DNA of 64,000 bases from Margaritifera margaritifera (Eukaryota > Mollusca > Bivalvia > Unionida > Margaritiferidae): positions 3,217,001 through 3,281,000 of the forward strand of contig JAQPZY010001688.1 of assembly GCA_029931535.1 (NCBI GenBank), in the 5' to 3' direction. Made by a program: the position numbers and the translations under genes. This document shows positions 1-11,804 of the stretch, one piece after another. The notes below the pieces were generated by a model, which was not told the origin of the DNA, made no database searches, and saw only the letters and a list, made by a program, of their open reading frames with translations. Numbering within the stretch: position 1 is the stretch's first letter; each line of letters opens with the position of its first letter.

Positions 1-349
1 GAGAACCATGAAGATGACATAGCAAGGATTCAAATTAAAACTTCTATTGATCCCTAGTACACTTGAATCTGTCTCATTTCTTGAACAGGCATGCACAAAG
101 CAAATAATGCTCTGCGAGATTTTACCACTAATTATACATTTTCCTTGAAAATGGGTAGCCATTTGTCATATTTATAACAGTTTGTACGTCATATGAGATG
201 TTAATTCTGTTTAAATCTGGCAGATTTATGCCCTTATAAGATCTATCATGTTTCTTATCATTTTTATCTCCTCAGGCCGTAAGCCTATGTAGACCTTCAT
301 TCATCATGTGTCAACTGCTTACAATTGCTGTTTACAACTTGTTCTAAAA

Positions 350-1110
350 AAATGCTCGACAGAATTGAACCGATTTTGAATGAAAGCATCCTGGAATGAA
401 ACTTTTTAAGGTTTGTTCAATTATGTTGATTTGCCATCAGATATGACAGCTGTTCCTAAAAATAGAAAAGCCTTTGAACGAGTCCTTCTCAAAAACTGCT
501 TAATAGAATTTGACCAGATTTAGCTAAAAGCATCCTGGCATGAAGGTATTTCAAACTGATCCACCATCAAATATGGATGCTGTTACTAAAAGTAGACATT
601 ACTTTAAATGATTTCTTCTCAGAAACTATTCCTCAAAAAATTAACCAAGTTTCACTGTAAATATTAATGTCATAAGGGCTTAAAAATTTATAAAAATGAT
701 GGGTATTTGCCCTGGCTGCCATGACTCAAATGGAAAATCCTTTATATGACTTCTTTTAAAAAATAACTTGAAAAAATTTGACCAAATTTTAATTAGTATT
801 ATGACATGAGTGTCTAAAGCTTATACAAGTGACGTCAGTCTGTCTTCTAATATAATATGGCTTTTATTGCTATAATAGAAAAACATATGCACAACTTTAT
901 GTTAAAAACAAATGCTTAAAAGAATTTGACTAACTGTGATACAAAAAGTCCTGGTATAGGGGCCTTTCAATATTGGACATATTATGCTGATGTGCCATCA
1001 AATATAAAGGAAGACATAATAAGTTGAGAAACCTTGAAACAATTGTTTTCATAGCATATGCAATAACAGAATAGCAAGAAATTTCTACTGAAAGCATCCT
1101 ACTGACTCGG
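350..1110. repeat. Degenerate ~110-130-bp module array (family 1, locus a)
   Basis: Several diverged modules follow one another. Each has a phrase like 'ctcaaaaactgcttaa', then 'gaccaaatttga' variants, 'aaagcatcctgg', 'catgaaggcctttcaa', 'ccatcaaatatg' and 'actaaaaatagaaaa'. The same module order recurs at 3300-3625 and 21170-21790, so this is a dispersed family of short degenerate arrays. No open frame runs through it. Bases 1-350 before it hold nothing I can name. Confidence 0.6.
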
Positions 1111-1384
1111 ATTTATTTTTAGAGTATAGGAAGGGAAGTAACCCGTGAAAAGGACTATTTAGAATAACAGATTTGGGGTTATGTATAGTTCTTTCCCTTG
1201 CAGAAAAAAAAGTTTAAAACATCAAACAAAATTATTTTTAGAATGCAAGATGCATAAATTTCAGTAGAACAAGTTGTAACAAAAATAATAAATATTACAG
1301 CTTAGGGATTATAGTGAATGATTTACAATTTAAATTTAAAACATAGAAATAGAACAAGTGACACTTGAAGTTGATAATAATTTG

Positions 1385-1560
1385 ACTATATTTATATGGC
1401 TTGTTTGTAAAATACCAATCAAGAGTATTGGGTTTGATTCTCAGACCAGAACGGTTTGGCTGCCATGTTGTGTCCTTAGGCAAGTCACTTTGCTCTCACT
1501 GTCCCCCACAAAGATTGTCCCCACACTGTCCCCTAAAGACACTAGACTGAACTACTTACG
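1385..1560 (+). mobile_element. Degenerate tRNA-derived SINE-like sequence
   Basis: A B-box-like 'gggtttgattc' is followed about 40 bp later by 'ccttaggcaagtcacttt', a central motif typical of metazoan SINEs. A weak A-box-like stretch lies upstream. Target-site duplications are not obvious. The same central motif occurs, inverted, in the better-preserved SINE at 57126-57312. A 79-residue open frame over this stretch is not convincing as a gene. Confidence 0.4.
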
Positions 1561-1599
1561 CATGCTTAGCACAACCAACCCAGATATATTATCGTGATT

Positions 1600-2075
1600 C
1601 TCTGACGCACATCAATATTTTTTTTACAAAGGAAAAATGTACGTGAATTTACTGATGATGCAATATAACCATTAGGCTGAAGTGAATAAGATGCATACCA
1701 ATAAATGTATCTTTGTACATGTATCACAGTTCCTTTACATATTTAATTATGTGCAAGAAAACAATTTTGCTTTAAAGAGAACATATTTATAGTTAAAACC
1801 CTGTCCAAGATTGTGAATTTACCTATAATTGTTGCTAAAAACTTGACTACATTCAGAATTCTTCAATATTTTGAAGCAAGTTTGGTTAAAAAATTGACAG
1901 TTGCTAGTACTGCCAAATAAAAGTGCCAGAAAAAGTTGTTTATATTAGCTCATGCATTGAGTGGGCTTTTTAAGGCATTTCATATATTTATTGTCATTAG
2001 TCACAAAATATTTTAAATGGTTGTTTAAATTACTCACAACAAAGTATTTTAAATGCATGTTTTGTATTTTTGAGT

Positions 2076-2078
<3 letters not shown>
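1600..2078. other. No gene seen
   Basis: AT-rich sequence without a recognisable gene or repeat, leading into a TA microsatellite. Confidence 0.4.

Positions 2079-2148
<70 letters not shown>
2079..2148. repeat. (TA)n microsatellite
   Basis: About 35 uninterrupted TA units. The Ile-Tyr repeat frames across it are artefacts of the microsatellite. Confidence 0.95.
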
Positions 2149-2151
<3 letters not shown>

Positions 2152-3089
2152 CATTCACCACTCCCTCGATAACTCGCGCCAGAATAACTTGCGAACCCGC
2201 TTATAACGCGGGGTCAGGCGTGGATCCAATTTTGTTTAACTGGAAAATAATTTTTTATTTTTTTTTAAATGGCACCTATTTGTTGAAGGTGAAAAAAATC
2301 TCGATCAAAATTAGTAAATGAAACCTTGATATATCGCTCGTTTTATCATCAAAAACAGTGGTTTGTACAAGGAAATTTGAATCAACATCATGAAATTTTC
2401 AACTTTCAGTAAGAAGTCATATATTTTGTTCAATTTTCTTTCCAAACAACATTCTCAGTACACTATAAATAAAAATATTCGAGGAAATTTCGATCAATGA
2501 AAACGTCACTAATACCGACTGGTGGCAACACTTAAAAAAAAAAAAACCAATTAAATAAGTTTTGTCAAGTGAAATTTGTGTTTTATATGGAGAAAGAATA
2601 TTATCATACAGGTTATAAAATTATTAATTTGTACTCTACTGAAATTTGAACCCAAGTCCAGAGGTAATGGCACCCATCACCTTGCCAGCACGCACTAACC
2701 CACATACCCTCTCAACAAAGCACATATCCCCAAAAAAGGATGCTACAAAGTCGTTGATTTAGGCATTCATGCATAGCAGACATGCTTATTGACCCAGTAA
2801 TTAATTCTCATCTAAGTACAGTCACTCCGGATTCCTACGACAGAAATCAAGATATATAGAGGTTATTCTAGTGAGTTACTAATATACACCATACAGAGCG
2901 AAAAGTGCGATCCCTGGATTCTACAGGAGGATGTGTGATATTATGGAGCGAATTTTTAAATATGGAGAAAGAATATTATCATACAGGTTAGAGAATTATT
3001 CATTTGTGCTCTATGTACAATAATCGTCCCAAAGCACTTCCAAATGTAATTACTAAGAGATAAGAAACCCATAAATTAAAAAAGAAAAA
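2149..3089. other. No gene seen; weak tRNA-like stretch
   Basis: Non-coding AT-rich sequence. Read on the minus strand, about 2645-2705 faintly resembles a tRNA-derived SINE head ('gggttcaaat' near a B-box position), but the match is poor. The phrase 'tatggagaaagaatattatcatacaggtta' style segment occurs twice (about 2587 and 2960), a local duplication. Confidence 0.35.
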
Positions 3090-3205
3090 TCATAAGAAAT
3101 TCATTAGTTGATCAATGCTGATCAGATGATGGGACTTGAACCTGCAACTTTCTGGTATCATGTCCAATTCCTTAAACAGAACCACCACCTTGGGTGCAGA
3201 ACTCA
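3090..3205 (-). mobile_element. tRNA-derived SINE fragment
   Basis: On the minus strand there is a perfect B-box-like 'ggttcaagtcc' (complement of 3132-3142), preceded by 'accagaaagttgca' and an A-box-like 'tggttctgtttaagg'. This is the layout of a tRNA-derived SINE promoter. The flanking tail is not clear, so length and family are uncertain. A 61-residue frame here is a shadow. Confidence 0.5.
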
Positions 3206-3299
3206 TTGGTTTCCAAGTTTTGGGGTAGGTCCCCAAAGAGATAAGGACAGACCCAGGAATCCATGCTGACTGCACAGATTAACTGCCCAAAACAAAACA

Positions 3300-3625
3300 T
3301 TCTAGCGTGAAGGTCTTTCAAGTATATACAAATGATGCAGGAGTCACCATTAAATATGACTTCTCAAAAACCACTGAACAGAATTCAACCAAATTTGACA
3401 GAAAGCATCTCGGTATGAAGTGCTCTTAAGTTTATACAATGATCCCAATATGCCATCATATATGACTGCTGCTACTAAAATTAGAAAAAAATTAATTAAC
3501 TTCTTCTAAAAGCTACTTAACCCAATTTGAATGAAAGCATCCTAACTTGAAGGCCTTTCACATTCATATAAATGATGCAAATCCACCATCAGATATGGTG
3601 GTCATTACTAACAAGAGTCCCTAGG
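3300..3625. repeat. Degenerate module array (family 1, locus b)
   Basis: Three diverged modules with the same ordered phrases as locus 350-1110, including 'aaagcatcc', 'gaaggcctttca', 'ccatcagatatg' and 'actaaaattagaaaa' variants. They are non-coding. Confidence 0.6.
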
Positions 3626-4839
3626 AGGGACTGACCCTCTACTGGGCGAAACAAATTTCCAGGAAATCGAGATAAGATCATTTCTTCCTTGTAACCATGT
3701 CTACCATTTTAAATGATGAAAACACGTGGTTTTGCTCCTTTTTATTCGTGCTGCAAGATGGTGGCCAGGTAAACAATAGCTTACAAGTACTTTCTCAAAA
3801 TCAGTGAATATCATATGATTATTCATTCATCTAGGATTTATTCCCCATGGATAGTGTTCATCTAAGTACTTTAATGCTTTGGTAATCCTCATAGTGACTC
3901 GTGCTGTGAATAAATTTATTATTTTTTGAAAATACTATCTGCATACAAATAAAATAGTTGCAAATCTAACAATGTCAATACTGTAGAAAATTTTAAATGG
4001 ATCCAATCTATTTGAGTTCTCTGGATTCACCTAGAGGATATTCATGATGTGGAAGTAAATTCATACAGAAAGGTAATCTCAGATTTTATCCACATCAAAG
4101 AAAATCAAGACAGTATCACTATCCATGTCAGGAACAACTCATCACTGAAGCAGATGAATTAACCTAGGATTAATTTCCAACTCTACAAATACTCATAGCA
4201 ACATGGGTAGGTGTCCAAAATCACTACTTTACATGAAAAAAAAGTTAAATGTACAGTATTCCCATCAACAAATACCATTTTATTTCAGGGCAATGGATGC
4301 TCCGCTTGGACTTATAATGGATTTTTTAAAACTGTGTTAAGACATAAACAATAGATCTAACACGAGCACTGTGTCACCACAGCCATCCTCAGCTTGGCCC
4401 ATAACCTCCACACCTATCAGTGCCTGCGAAGCAAAGCCATAATTAATTATAAACTTGTTTGCTCAAGTTGACATAATATACACAGGTCCTAATTACGTAA
4501 CACCTCCCCTAGCCCTGGTAGATCTAGATACACTTCATCAAATTGTAGAAGACAATGCTACTAATCAAGATAATGAAAATCCAAGTACATGTAGTTATAG
4601 CCAATCAAGACCCATTTTCCTTACACCTTCACCTGCACAAGCAGGCACAAGCCACATAGTATCTAAATATATAACACCTTCCCCTTTCCAAACCCAGGTA
4701 AATCCAGATATACTTCATCACAGTGTAGAAGACAATTAAACTAATCATGACGAGACATCTTTCAAACACATTGCAAGTCACAGTTCACAGTATCATGGAC
4801 AATTATGTTCTAAGTGACTTAATAGTTATGATCAGGGAT

Positions 4840-4842
<3 letters not shown>
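3626..4842. other. Unassigned; Pro/Thr/Ser-rich open stretch
   Basis: No recognised gene. A 94-codon open frame at 4455-4739 (+) is rich in Thr, Pro and Ser. It contains an approximate internal repeat: 'D(L/I)LHx(I/S)VEDN'-like segments occur at both ends. It could be a decayed exon of a low-complexity protein or a transposon ORF. No splice sites or domain support it. Confidence 0.2.

Positions 4843-4919
<77 letters not shown>
4843..4919. repeat. (TA)n microsatellite, interrupted
   Basis: A TA tract broken once by a G at about 4875. Confidence 0.95.
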
Positions 4920-4922
<3 letters not shown>

Positions 4923-6005
4923 TCAAGGTAATCCTGAAAGTAGTTTAGGAGGAATAGCGATAACAAACTTGTGCTAACGGACTGACAGACATAGGACGAC
5001 AGATCAGCACCATTTTCATTTAGGACCAAGTAGACATGATAAGGAGTCTTTTAGTGAATACCCGATGTTGATATACTCATCCATCCAGGAGGAATAGCTA
5101 TACCAAGATTTTCAAGATGGCGGCAATATTGGACGTCAGAGCGGCACCATTTTCATTTCAGACAAACCAGACATCATAAGAAGTCTTTTAGTGAAAACTG
5201 CATGTTGATATTCCATCCATTCAGGAGGAGTAGCGATAACAAAATTTTCAACATGGCTTCCATGGCGGGCATATTGGACGTCAGATCCGCCCCATTTTCC
5301 TTTAGGACCAGCTAGACATCATTAAAGGTCTTTTAGTGAAAACCCCACGTCAACATAACTCTGTTCAAGAGGAGTAGCGATAACAAGATTTTCAAGATGG
5401 AGGCCATATTGGACTTCATATTAGCACCATTATCATTAAGACTAACTATACATCATAAGAAGTCGTTCAGTGAAAACCCCATGTTGATATGACCATCCAT
5501 TCAGGAGTAATAGCGATAACAAGATTTTCAAGATGACGGCCATATTGGATGTCAGATCGGCACCATTTGCATTTAGGACCAGACACCATAAGAGGTCTTT
5601 TAGTGAAAATCTCATGTTGATATGTCTATCCATTCAGGAGGAGTAACAATAACAAGATTTTCAAGATGGCTGACGTGCCGGCCTAATTGGATGTCAGATC
5701 GGCACCATTTTTATTTAGGACCAACGAAACGTCATAATCTCATGTTGATATGACCATCCATTCAGGAGGAATATCGATGACAAGGATTTCATATTGTATG
5801 TCTGAGCAGCACCATTTTCATCTAGGACCAACTAGACTATGGGATGAATGTGTGTGTAAAGTTTCATGGCAATCCTCGAAGTAGTTTAGGAGGAGTAGCG
5901 ATAACAAACTTGTGGTAACGGACTGATGGACAGACGACCGACGGACGACAGACAACAGACCATCCCATAAGCTCTTCTGGTCTATGACCAGTAGGGCTAA
6001 AAATA
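4920..6005. repeat. Degenerate ~130-145-bp module array (family 2)
   Basis: About seven modules. Each contains 'ggaggagtagcgataacaa', 'ttttcaagatggc', 'atattggatgtcagatcg', 'caccattttcatttagga' and 'gtcttttagtgaaaa' variants. The first and last modules share a different block ('gtagtttaggagga' followed by 'taacggactga'). The right edge has an imperfect GAC-GGAC-rich tail and 'ataagctcttctggtc'. This looks like an interspersed element whose middle has expanded in tandem. Minus-strand frames across it are not genes. Confidence 0.65.
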
Positions 6006-6757
6006 GATACACATTTACACAATTTAATACAATACACTGAGTTCATTTTCATAACATAACTGTAAAAAACGTAAAGAGATACACTTCTGTAAGTACTGGT
6101 TCTCAGTGGTTGGATTATTTTATAAATTTACTTGATAGAAATGTTGTAGTTACTTAAAACGATAATGCATAACGCAAAATTGAGATCAGAATAATTGTGA
6201 AATTTTCAATTAACTAATTAAAATAGAAAGAACTGTGCAGTGTATCAAAAATATTAAAATTGTCAGTATGGAAATCTGGTGGATTTGATGGCTTGGACAT
6301 TGCACTCTTCATACTGATTCTGTTTTTAAAAAATTGACTCGGGCATATTTCCCGAGGAATGGGGGGGGGGGGATCATAATGTGTCCATTATATAAGAAAG
6401 GCTCGTTTAAGATCTCAACAATTACTTTGTTTTGTTAATCAATTGTATAGAAGTAATTGTCAAATAAGCGTGGTAGATTTTGCTGTTTATTTTAATTTTT
6501 TTTCTTCTAAAACCTCTGATACCATATCTGATAGCAAACTCAAGGTTTCATTATCAAGAGCAGGTATTCAGGGTAACTTCATGGATGTATTTAAATCAAT
6601 GTATGCTAGTTTGAATTCATGTGTTCAAACTCCTAAAAGTTTCACATATTACTTTTCCTGTCAAGTAGGTACGAAACAAGCTTGTGTGCTAAGTCCCATT
6701 TTATTCTCCTTATTGATTATTGATCTTATTGAATAGCTACGTGTAAAATATCCTCAT

Positions 6758-6760
<3 letters not shown>

Positions 6761-6820
<60 letters not shown>
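6761..6820. repeat. (TA)n microsatellite inside LINE relic
   Basis: A tract of about 30 TA units separates the RT palm segment from the YADD motif. Confidence 0.95.
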
Positions 6821-6824
<4 letters not shown>

Positions 6825-6973
6825 GAAAAAGAGAATATATTTCCTATTTGGTATGCCGATGATGCTGTGAATTGTGCTGAAAAAGTGATTTTAGAGAGTG
6901 AACAGTGATATTTTAGTGGTCATTTGATTGAATGCGTCTCCTTGCATACATATATGGGTTTAGTTTTTCCCTT

Positions 6974-7203
6974 CAAACATACACTGACTGCTCAGACTTA
7001 CCAATCTCTTTTATGTATTTTTAGATATCAGCTCCTTCAACTGAAATGGAGTACAGCCAAACATACACTGACTGCTCAGACTTACCAATCTATTTTATGT
7101 ATTTTTAGATATCAGCTCCTTTAACTGAAATGGAGTACAGCCAAACATACACTGACTGCTCAGACTCACAAATCTATTGTATGTATTTTTAGATATCAGC
7201 TTA
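6974..7203 (+). repeat. 84-bp tandem repeat inside LINE ORF (~2.7 copies)
   Basis: Copies begin at 6974, 7058 and 7142, an exact period of 84 bp (28 codons). In the LINE's direction the unit reads through in frame with a core 'AKHTLTAQTYQSLLCIFR'. This corresponds in position to the segment of the LINE ORF before the C-terminal 'YGSEVWG' block. It is an in-frame amplification of coding sequence inside the element; one copy has a stop. Confidence 0.85.
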
Positions 7204-7413
7204 AGTTTGGTTGCGTTTGGAGTTTTTGTATTTTTAAACATTTCAATAGCTTGATTAAACCAACTTTTGTATTGTGGTTCAGAAGTCTGGGGCAACTAAT
7301 ATTCGGAAGTAATAGACAAAGTACAACACAAGTTTTGTAAACGGTACCTTCAAGTTCTCACCCTTTACAATTAATGCATATACAGTTGAAGAATGTGGCA
7401 GATACTCAATATC

Positions 7414-8311
7414 CAGATAGCACACTGTTATTTTTCTCATTGCACCTTAGGTGGGCCAACATGTCTGACCAGTGTTGGCCCAACTGTGAGGATTTGTCGA
7501 ACCAGTGTCAGTCCAAAGTCACAATTTTATGATGATCCGTTGGGCCGATGTTGGCCTGACACATAGGCCCAACAGATGACTAATGAGCAAAATGACGTCT
7601 GGCTAACATGATTTAGCCAAGTTCTGCTGACATTTGAAACAAGTTGGTATCCATTGGGCTAACGTTGGCCCAACAGAGGGCCAATGAGCAAAATGATGTT
7701 TGACAGTCATGTGCGATGTCACGTGACATTTTACATGAATCGATGTGTGTAATGTACTAAATAAAGATTATATTCGGATGATTTAATCAATCAAGTAACA
7801 AAAAAAGAAAGAAGAGAAAAAAAACTTACTTAGATCTAATTATAAAACTATTATATAAACGGTCAAACTTACCCATCTCATACATGCCATGCTTGAATAA
7901 AACCATGCCGTCTGATTTCTCTGAATATTTTTGTTATTTCTGTGCAGAATATCATTCTCGAATATATGTTAACATAAAGATTCTAAATTCATGAAAACAA
8001 ATCAACTTAATGATACAATATGAAAAATATTCCAATAACTGTATAGTAATATTCCATAAAAAATAAATGATCACGTACTAAACCGTTCAAACCAGCACTC
8101 TGCTTCATTTAGAGGTTTCACAGATCTGGTTTCAAATGGTGTAACCCGATTTATTGTATAGGTCGAAAATAATAAACTTGGAAAAATGCAGCCCAAAGTT
8201 GGGCCAACGCATATATCCCAACGTCGTCATTACAACCACAGAACAACGTTGGCCCAGCTAGTGCTTTTCCAACGTTGGCAATTGAAGAATTGTCCCACGT
8301 TGTACCATCTG
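7414..8311. mobile_element. Non-autonomous inverted-repeat element rich in GTTGGCCCAAC
   Basis: The left part (7440-7690) and the right part (8195-8290) both carry repeated 'cgttggcccaac' palindromic motifs, in opposite orientation. The outer ends 'cagatagcac' (7414) and 'gtaccatctg' (ending 8311) are imperfect inverted repeats. The internal sequence is AT-rich and non-coding. A duplicated phrase 'ccaatgagcaaaatga' variant occurs at about 7580 and 7680. The superfamily is unknown and the boundaries are approximate. Confidence 0.45.
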
Positions 8312-9169
8312 TGTATGTGCTCCTTATTATACAGGATGTATTCAATTTTGGCTACGTTTAATTCACATGGATCAAAACAGGTATTCCTATAATTGTTAGC
8401 TTATCTTAAAGCGTCTTGAAGAAATATAATCATATTACATGGGCAACACACGTGAAAACAATGAATGTAATTATATATGGATTGAGCAAAGCGTTCATTA
8501 AGCTATTTCAACAAAGTGTTCATTAAACTATTAAAGATTGTATGATGCAATAATGACATAGTGAAGCTATGAGCACAACGCAAGGAAGTTACAGATATTT
8601 AAATGTTTGTTAAATCCTAAAACATTTGTATCTAGTGGACTTCCATGAAAATTTAGACATGCAATTCTTTGATTTTTATGTACCAATCATAATTTAGCAA
8701 TACGCAGACAGGTCGACATCATGATTTGGATATATCTGATAGAATGTGTCCGTATTATTATATGAATGGTTTAAGAATTGACGAATATAAACATCAGTTT
8801 CTTTTAATATGTAATGCATATAAGGATCTCAGAGAAACGCATTTACACACATGATGGCTTAAAAATGAATCATTCATGAATTTTGTTAATCTTATGTCCG
8901 ATGGCAATCTTAGTATCTGAACCAGTCTAGCTACTTTGCAATACTATTCCTTCATAAGTAGAGAAAGTTTAGGATGTGTACTTCGATCTAATACATATGT
9001 GCAATTATGTTACCAGTCGTTTGTGTGTACTCTGTTCCAAATTTATAGTTTGCTGTTATATGTATTATGGGCCGGTGACATGAAATGCTGAGTAAATTTG
9101 TTGTACTTGTAATCAGAGTTTATTTACATGAAATAAATAAATGATCATGGTTAAATTTTAACGAAGTAA
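8312..9169. other. No gene seen
   Basis: AT-rich, frequently stopped in all frames, with no motif recognised. Confidence 0.4.
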
Positions 9170-9304
9170 CAGCTGGGCACATTGACTGAGTTTAAATTTA
9201 CCATATGCCCATGGCAGTTGGGCACATTGACTGAGTTTAAATTTACCATATGCCCATGGCAGTTGGGCACATTGACTGAGTTTAAATTTACCATATGCCC
9301 ATGG
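9170..9304. repeat. 45-bp tandem repeat, 3 copies
   Basis: Copies start at 9170, 9215 and 9260 and are nearly identical, each beginning 'cagttgggcacattgactg' and ending 'catatgcccatgg'. Each unit has a 'gggca ... tgccc' inverted core. Confidence 0.9.
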
Positions 9305-9460
9305 CAGCTGACAACTTTATGATTAACTTAAGCCCATTTTTACAGCTTGCATGGCATATATATATATATCATAGGTTAGCAAGAGAGGTTAAGCAGCCAC
9401 GAACACAAATTGTGTATTCTGTACATTGTTAAAAGCAAGAGGTGGCTAGGATCGCAACAA

Positions 9461-9570
9461 TCTAATCTACAGGTAGACCAACAAGTTGTTCTCCACCTTT
9501 TTTTTTTTTAACCGTCGCCAGTAAAAAAAAAAAAAGGTGGAGAACAGCTTGTTGGTCTAATCTACAGGTA
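9461..9570. mobile_element. Small foldback element flanked by 15-bp direct repeats
   Basis: A near-perfect inverted repeat runs 'gaccaacaag...ctccacc' (about 9476-9498) to 'ggtggag...cttgttggtc' (about 9536-9557). Poly-T and poly-A stretches and a short GC-rich loop lie between the arms. Identical 15-bp copies of 'tctaatctacaggta' flank it at 9461-9475 and 9556-9570. This is either a very short foldback/MITE insertion with a target-site duplication or the product of a template switch. Confidence 0.75.
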
Positions 9571-11804
9571 CTTGCATTGCGTACCAGGCAATCTCCGCTT
9601 TTTCTGTAAAGGAGGGATAAGGTTGAGTTATCTGCGTAACGATCACTCACTGTCATTTTTTTCGAGTTCTAGCCTCATGTTGTGTTTAGCTCGTTTGGAA
9701 AGACATTTCTGCACAAACATCTTCAAGAAAAAAAAAAAAATTCTACCCACATCAAAGAGCTGCAAGGTAGATGGGTTCAGAAGGTATCCATTGGAAAGTT
9801 GGTACGCAGGGTCGTCTTATAATGTAACCCTAATAGTTTTGAAGATCCCCATCATAACCATTAGGGTCGATGTCTTACACCGTAGAACTAGTACCCAGGG
9901 GTTACTTTTCCAAGTCACCAGGACTAACACGGGAAGTTTTCAGGAAGCAGCGGAACCTGTAAATCTCCTACAAAAATTAAGATTTTGGGACTCGGTTGAT
10001 TCAACAAACTCAGATATCCCAATTAAAGCTGACCGTCTCATCACTCTGATTAAGTTGAACTTTTTCCCAAAATGCGAGTCATACTGTTGAAGATGACCTG
10101 GTTCATTTCAACCTGCTGTGCACGAGGAAATAATGAGAAATATCATATTTTAAACAAAGGTAAATATCACATTTAAATCCAAGAAGAAACTTAATAATAT
10201 TTGACATGGTCGAATCAGCCCGTGATTTGGGCCGAATCAGCTATGGTCCGAATCAGCCAGCATTCTTCTATGTGCATTTATAATCACAAGGCTTATGCTT
10301 ATTAGGCTCATGCCCTCTACCTATTTGGGTTGGGGGGGGGGGGGGGTCAAAATAGGAAACTATCCAGATAGGCCTTAAGGTGGGCGAGAAAGACAGTCCA
10401 ATAAGGAAATACTCTTTTACTTCACGGAATAAGAACTGTATCAAAATACCCGTAAAAAGCAAAGAGAACGCTCTAGCGTCGTCTAATAAGACAAAACAGT
10501 TATAACTTAATTTAAAGGTACTTGTGGTTATTGCGAATCATGTATGAAAGAGCACAACAAAAAATGGAGAGAATAAAATAAGGACTACCATAAACAATGA
10601 ATGAAGAAACTACTTTAGAAATAAATACCGCAAGGACGAAAACTGCGGGATCTTTTATTTAGCAAGAGTTATAATTGTAAATGCACTGAATCAAAACATA
10701 AAACCAGATACAATTAAAATGCTCTATTGACTTTTATCATCGATGGCTGAAGGTGTGGATCATGCAGTTTTTAAAATGGTCAACTTTATACTTGAGGAGA
10801 TTTCGAATTACACGTTTTAGTCCGTTTGTTTTTTTCAACTACTTCACAACGATGTCTGTACTTAGTATATGCTCAAATGAAATAGACTGGTATCAATGAA
10901 AGAAAACCAGTCTATAGCTAGATTGGTTGCCTACTTTAGTTTGTTGCTTGGACTTAAAGAGACAAATACCTGGGATCCAGTTTCATCAATAGAACGTACT
11001 AGACTTTTTCATCTGCATCTTTCTGTATAATTTTAAGCAGCTATGTCTATGAGGTTAAGAGCGTGTGTTACATGTATGAATGGTAAGTTACACTTAGTAT
11101 CACAGTTGGATTATCAGAATATCTTGAACATATATGTATTTTGATGCAGTCCCCACTATGAATGATTAGGGAGTGTCTCGTATGATGGTGCCGCTTGTTG
11201 TATTGCATAAGTTGACAAGATATTAGTAACTCTTTCCTAAATCAGACTGTCAGACCTAGGTTTGTTTAAAAACGAAATGCTAATGAGACATAAAGAGAGA
11301 ACGGGGAGGGGTGTTCTATTATAAAGTGTTGTTAAATGTAATACGTAGTCCAAATGTGCAAACCACGTGTTACGAAATCAATTTCATCATCCACGTGCGG
11401 AACGGAATACCACACCAGCTAAAAAGAAAAAGACCTAAAAACGTCGACACCGACGAAATTCAATGTTTGAATGAATATTTATTTTGATATTGTTTATTTA
11501 TTTATTGTTTAGTCTATTTATCCAGGCGACATCAGTTTTGGTGCACTATAGCACTTCACCTTGTCAGAAATATACTCCATTCAGATTGATGCCCCCAGAT
11601 TTAATTTCGAACATTCATTATTTCGTAAGGGGGCATCAACTACAATCTAAAACAATCGACAATGAAAATACCACAATCTTCCACAATTTACCTTAAAATA
11701 TCTCGTAAACAGTATATATACAGTGTTTTATAGGTAGACGATTCAAAACAGACATGTAATAATAAGTACATTAAAAATGCACTGTAACATAAGTAATCCA
11801 AATA
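9571..11804. other. No supported gene
   Basis: A 172-codon plus-strand frame at 9572-10090 has unremarkable composition, crosses a poly-A tract and starts in the foldback arm; I do not accept it. Short 'gaatcagc' direct repeats occur at 10210-10260, and a poly-G tract at about 10329-10346. Otherwise nothing is recognised. Confidence 0.35.

Larger units (their letters stand above)
6250..7390 (+). pseudogene. Non-LTR retrotransposon (LINE) reverse transcriptase relic
   Basis: Reverse transcriptase motifs occur in order on the plus strand. 'CPLYKKGS' lies at about 6380-6410. An open frame at 6443-6736 contains 'GIQGNFMDVFKSMYASLNSC' and then 'VGTKQACVLSPILFSLL'. The catalytic 'YADDA' follows at about 6852, and 'LLYCGSEVWG' near 7268-7295. 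These are the classical RT finger/palm motifs and the conserved C-terminal block of a LINE ORF2. The frame is broken by stops and indels, a poly-G tract at 6361-6372, a (TA)n insertion at 6761-6820 and a tandem duplication at 6974-7203. The element is dead. The clade cannot be fixed by eye; a Jockey/I/CR1-like LINE without visible RNase H is possible. Confidence 0.8.

Noticed and set aside
1961..2321. Open frames with long Ile-Tyr repeats
   Set aside because: Translation of a (TA)n microsatellite in several frames; the same applies near 4832-5029 and 53142-53414.
2640..2705. tRNA gene or SINE head on the minus strand
   Set aside because: Only a weak B-box-like stretch; the A box and cloverleaf pairing are not convincing.
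9572..10090. 172-codon plus-strand frame
   Set aside because: It starts inside a foldback arm, crosses a poly-A tract, and has no recognisable motif, homologous neighbour or splice signal.
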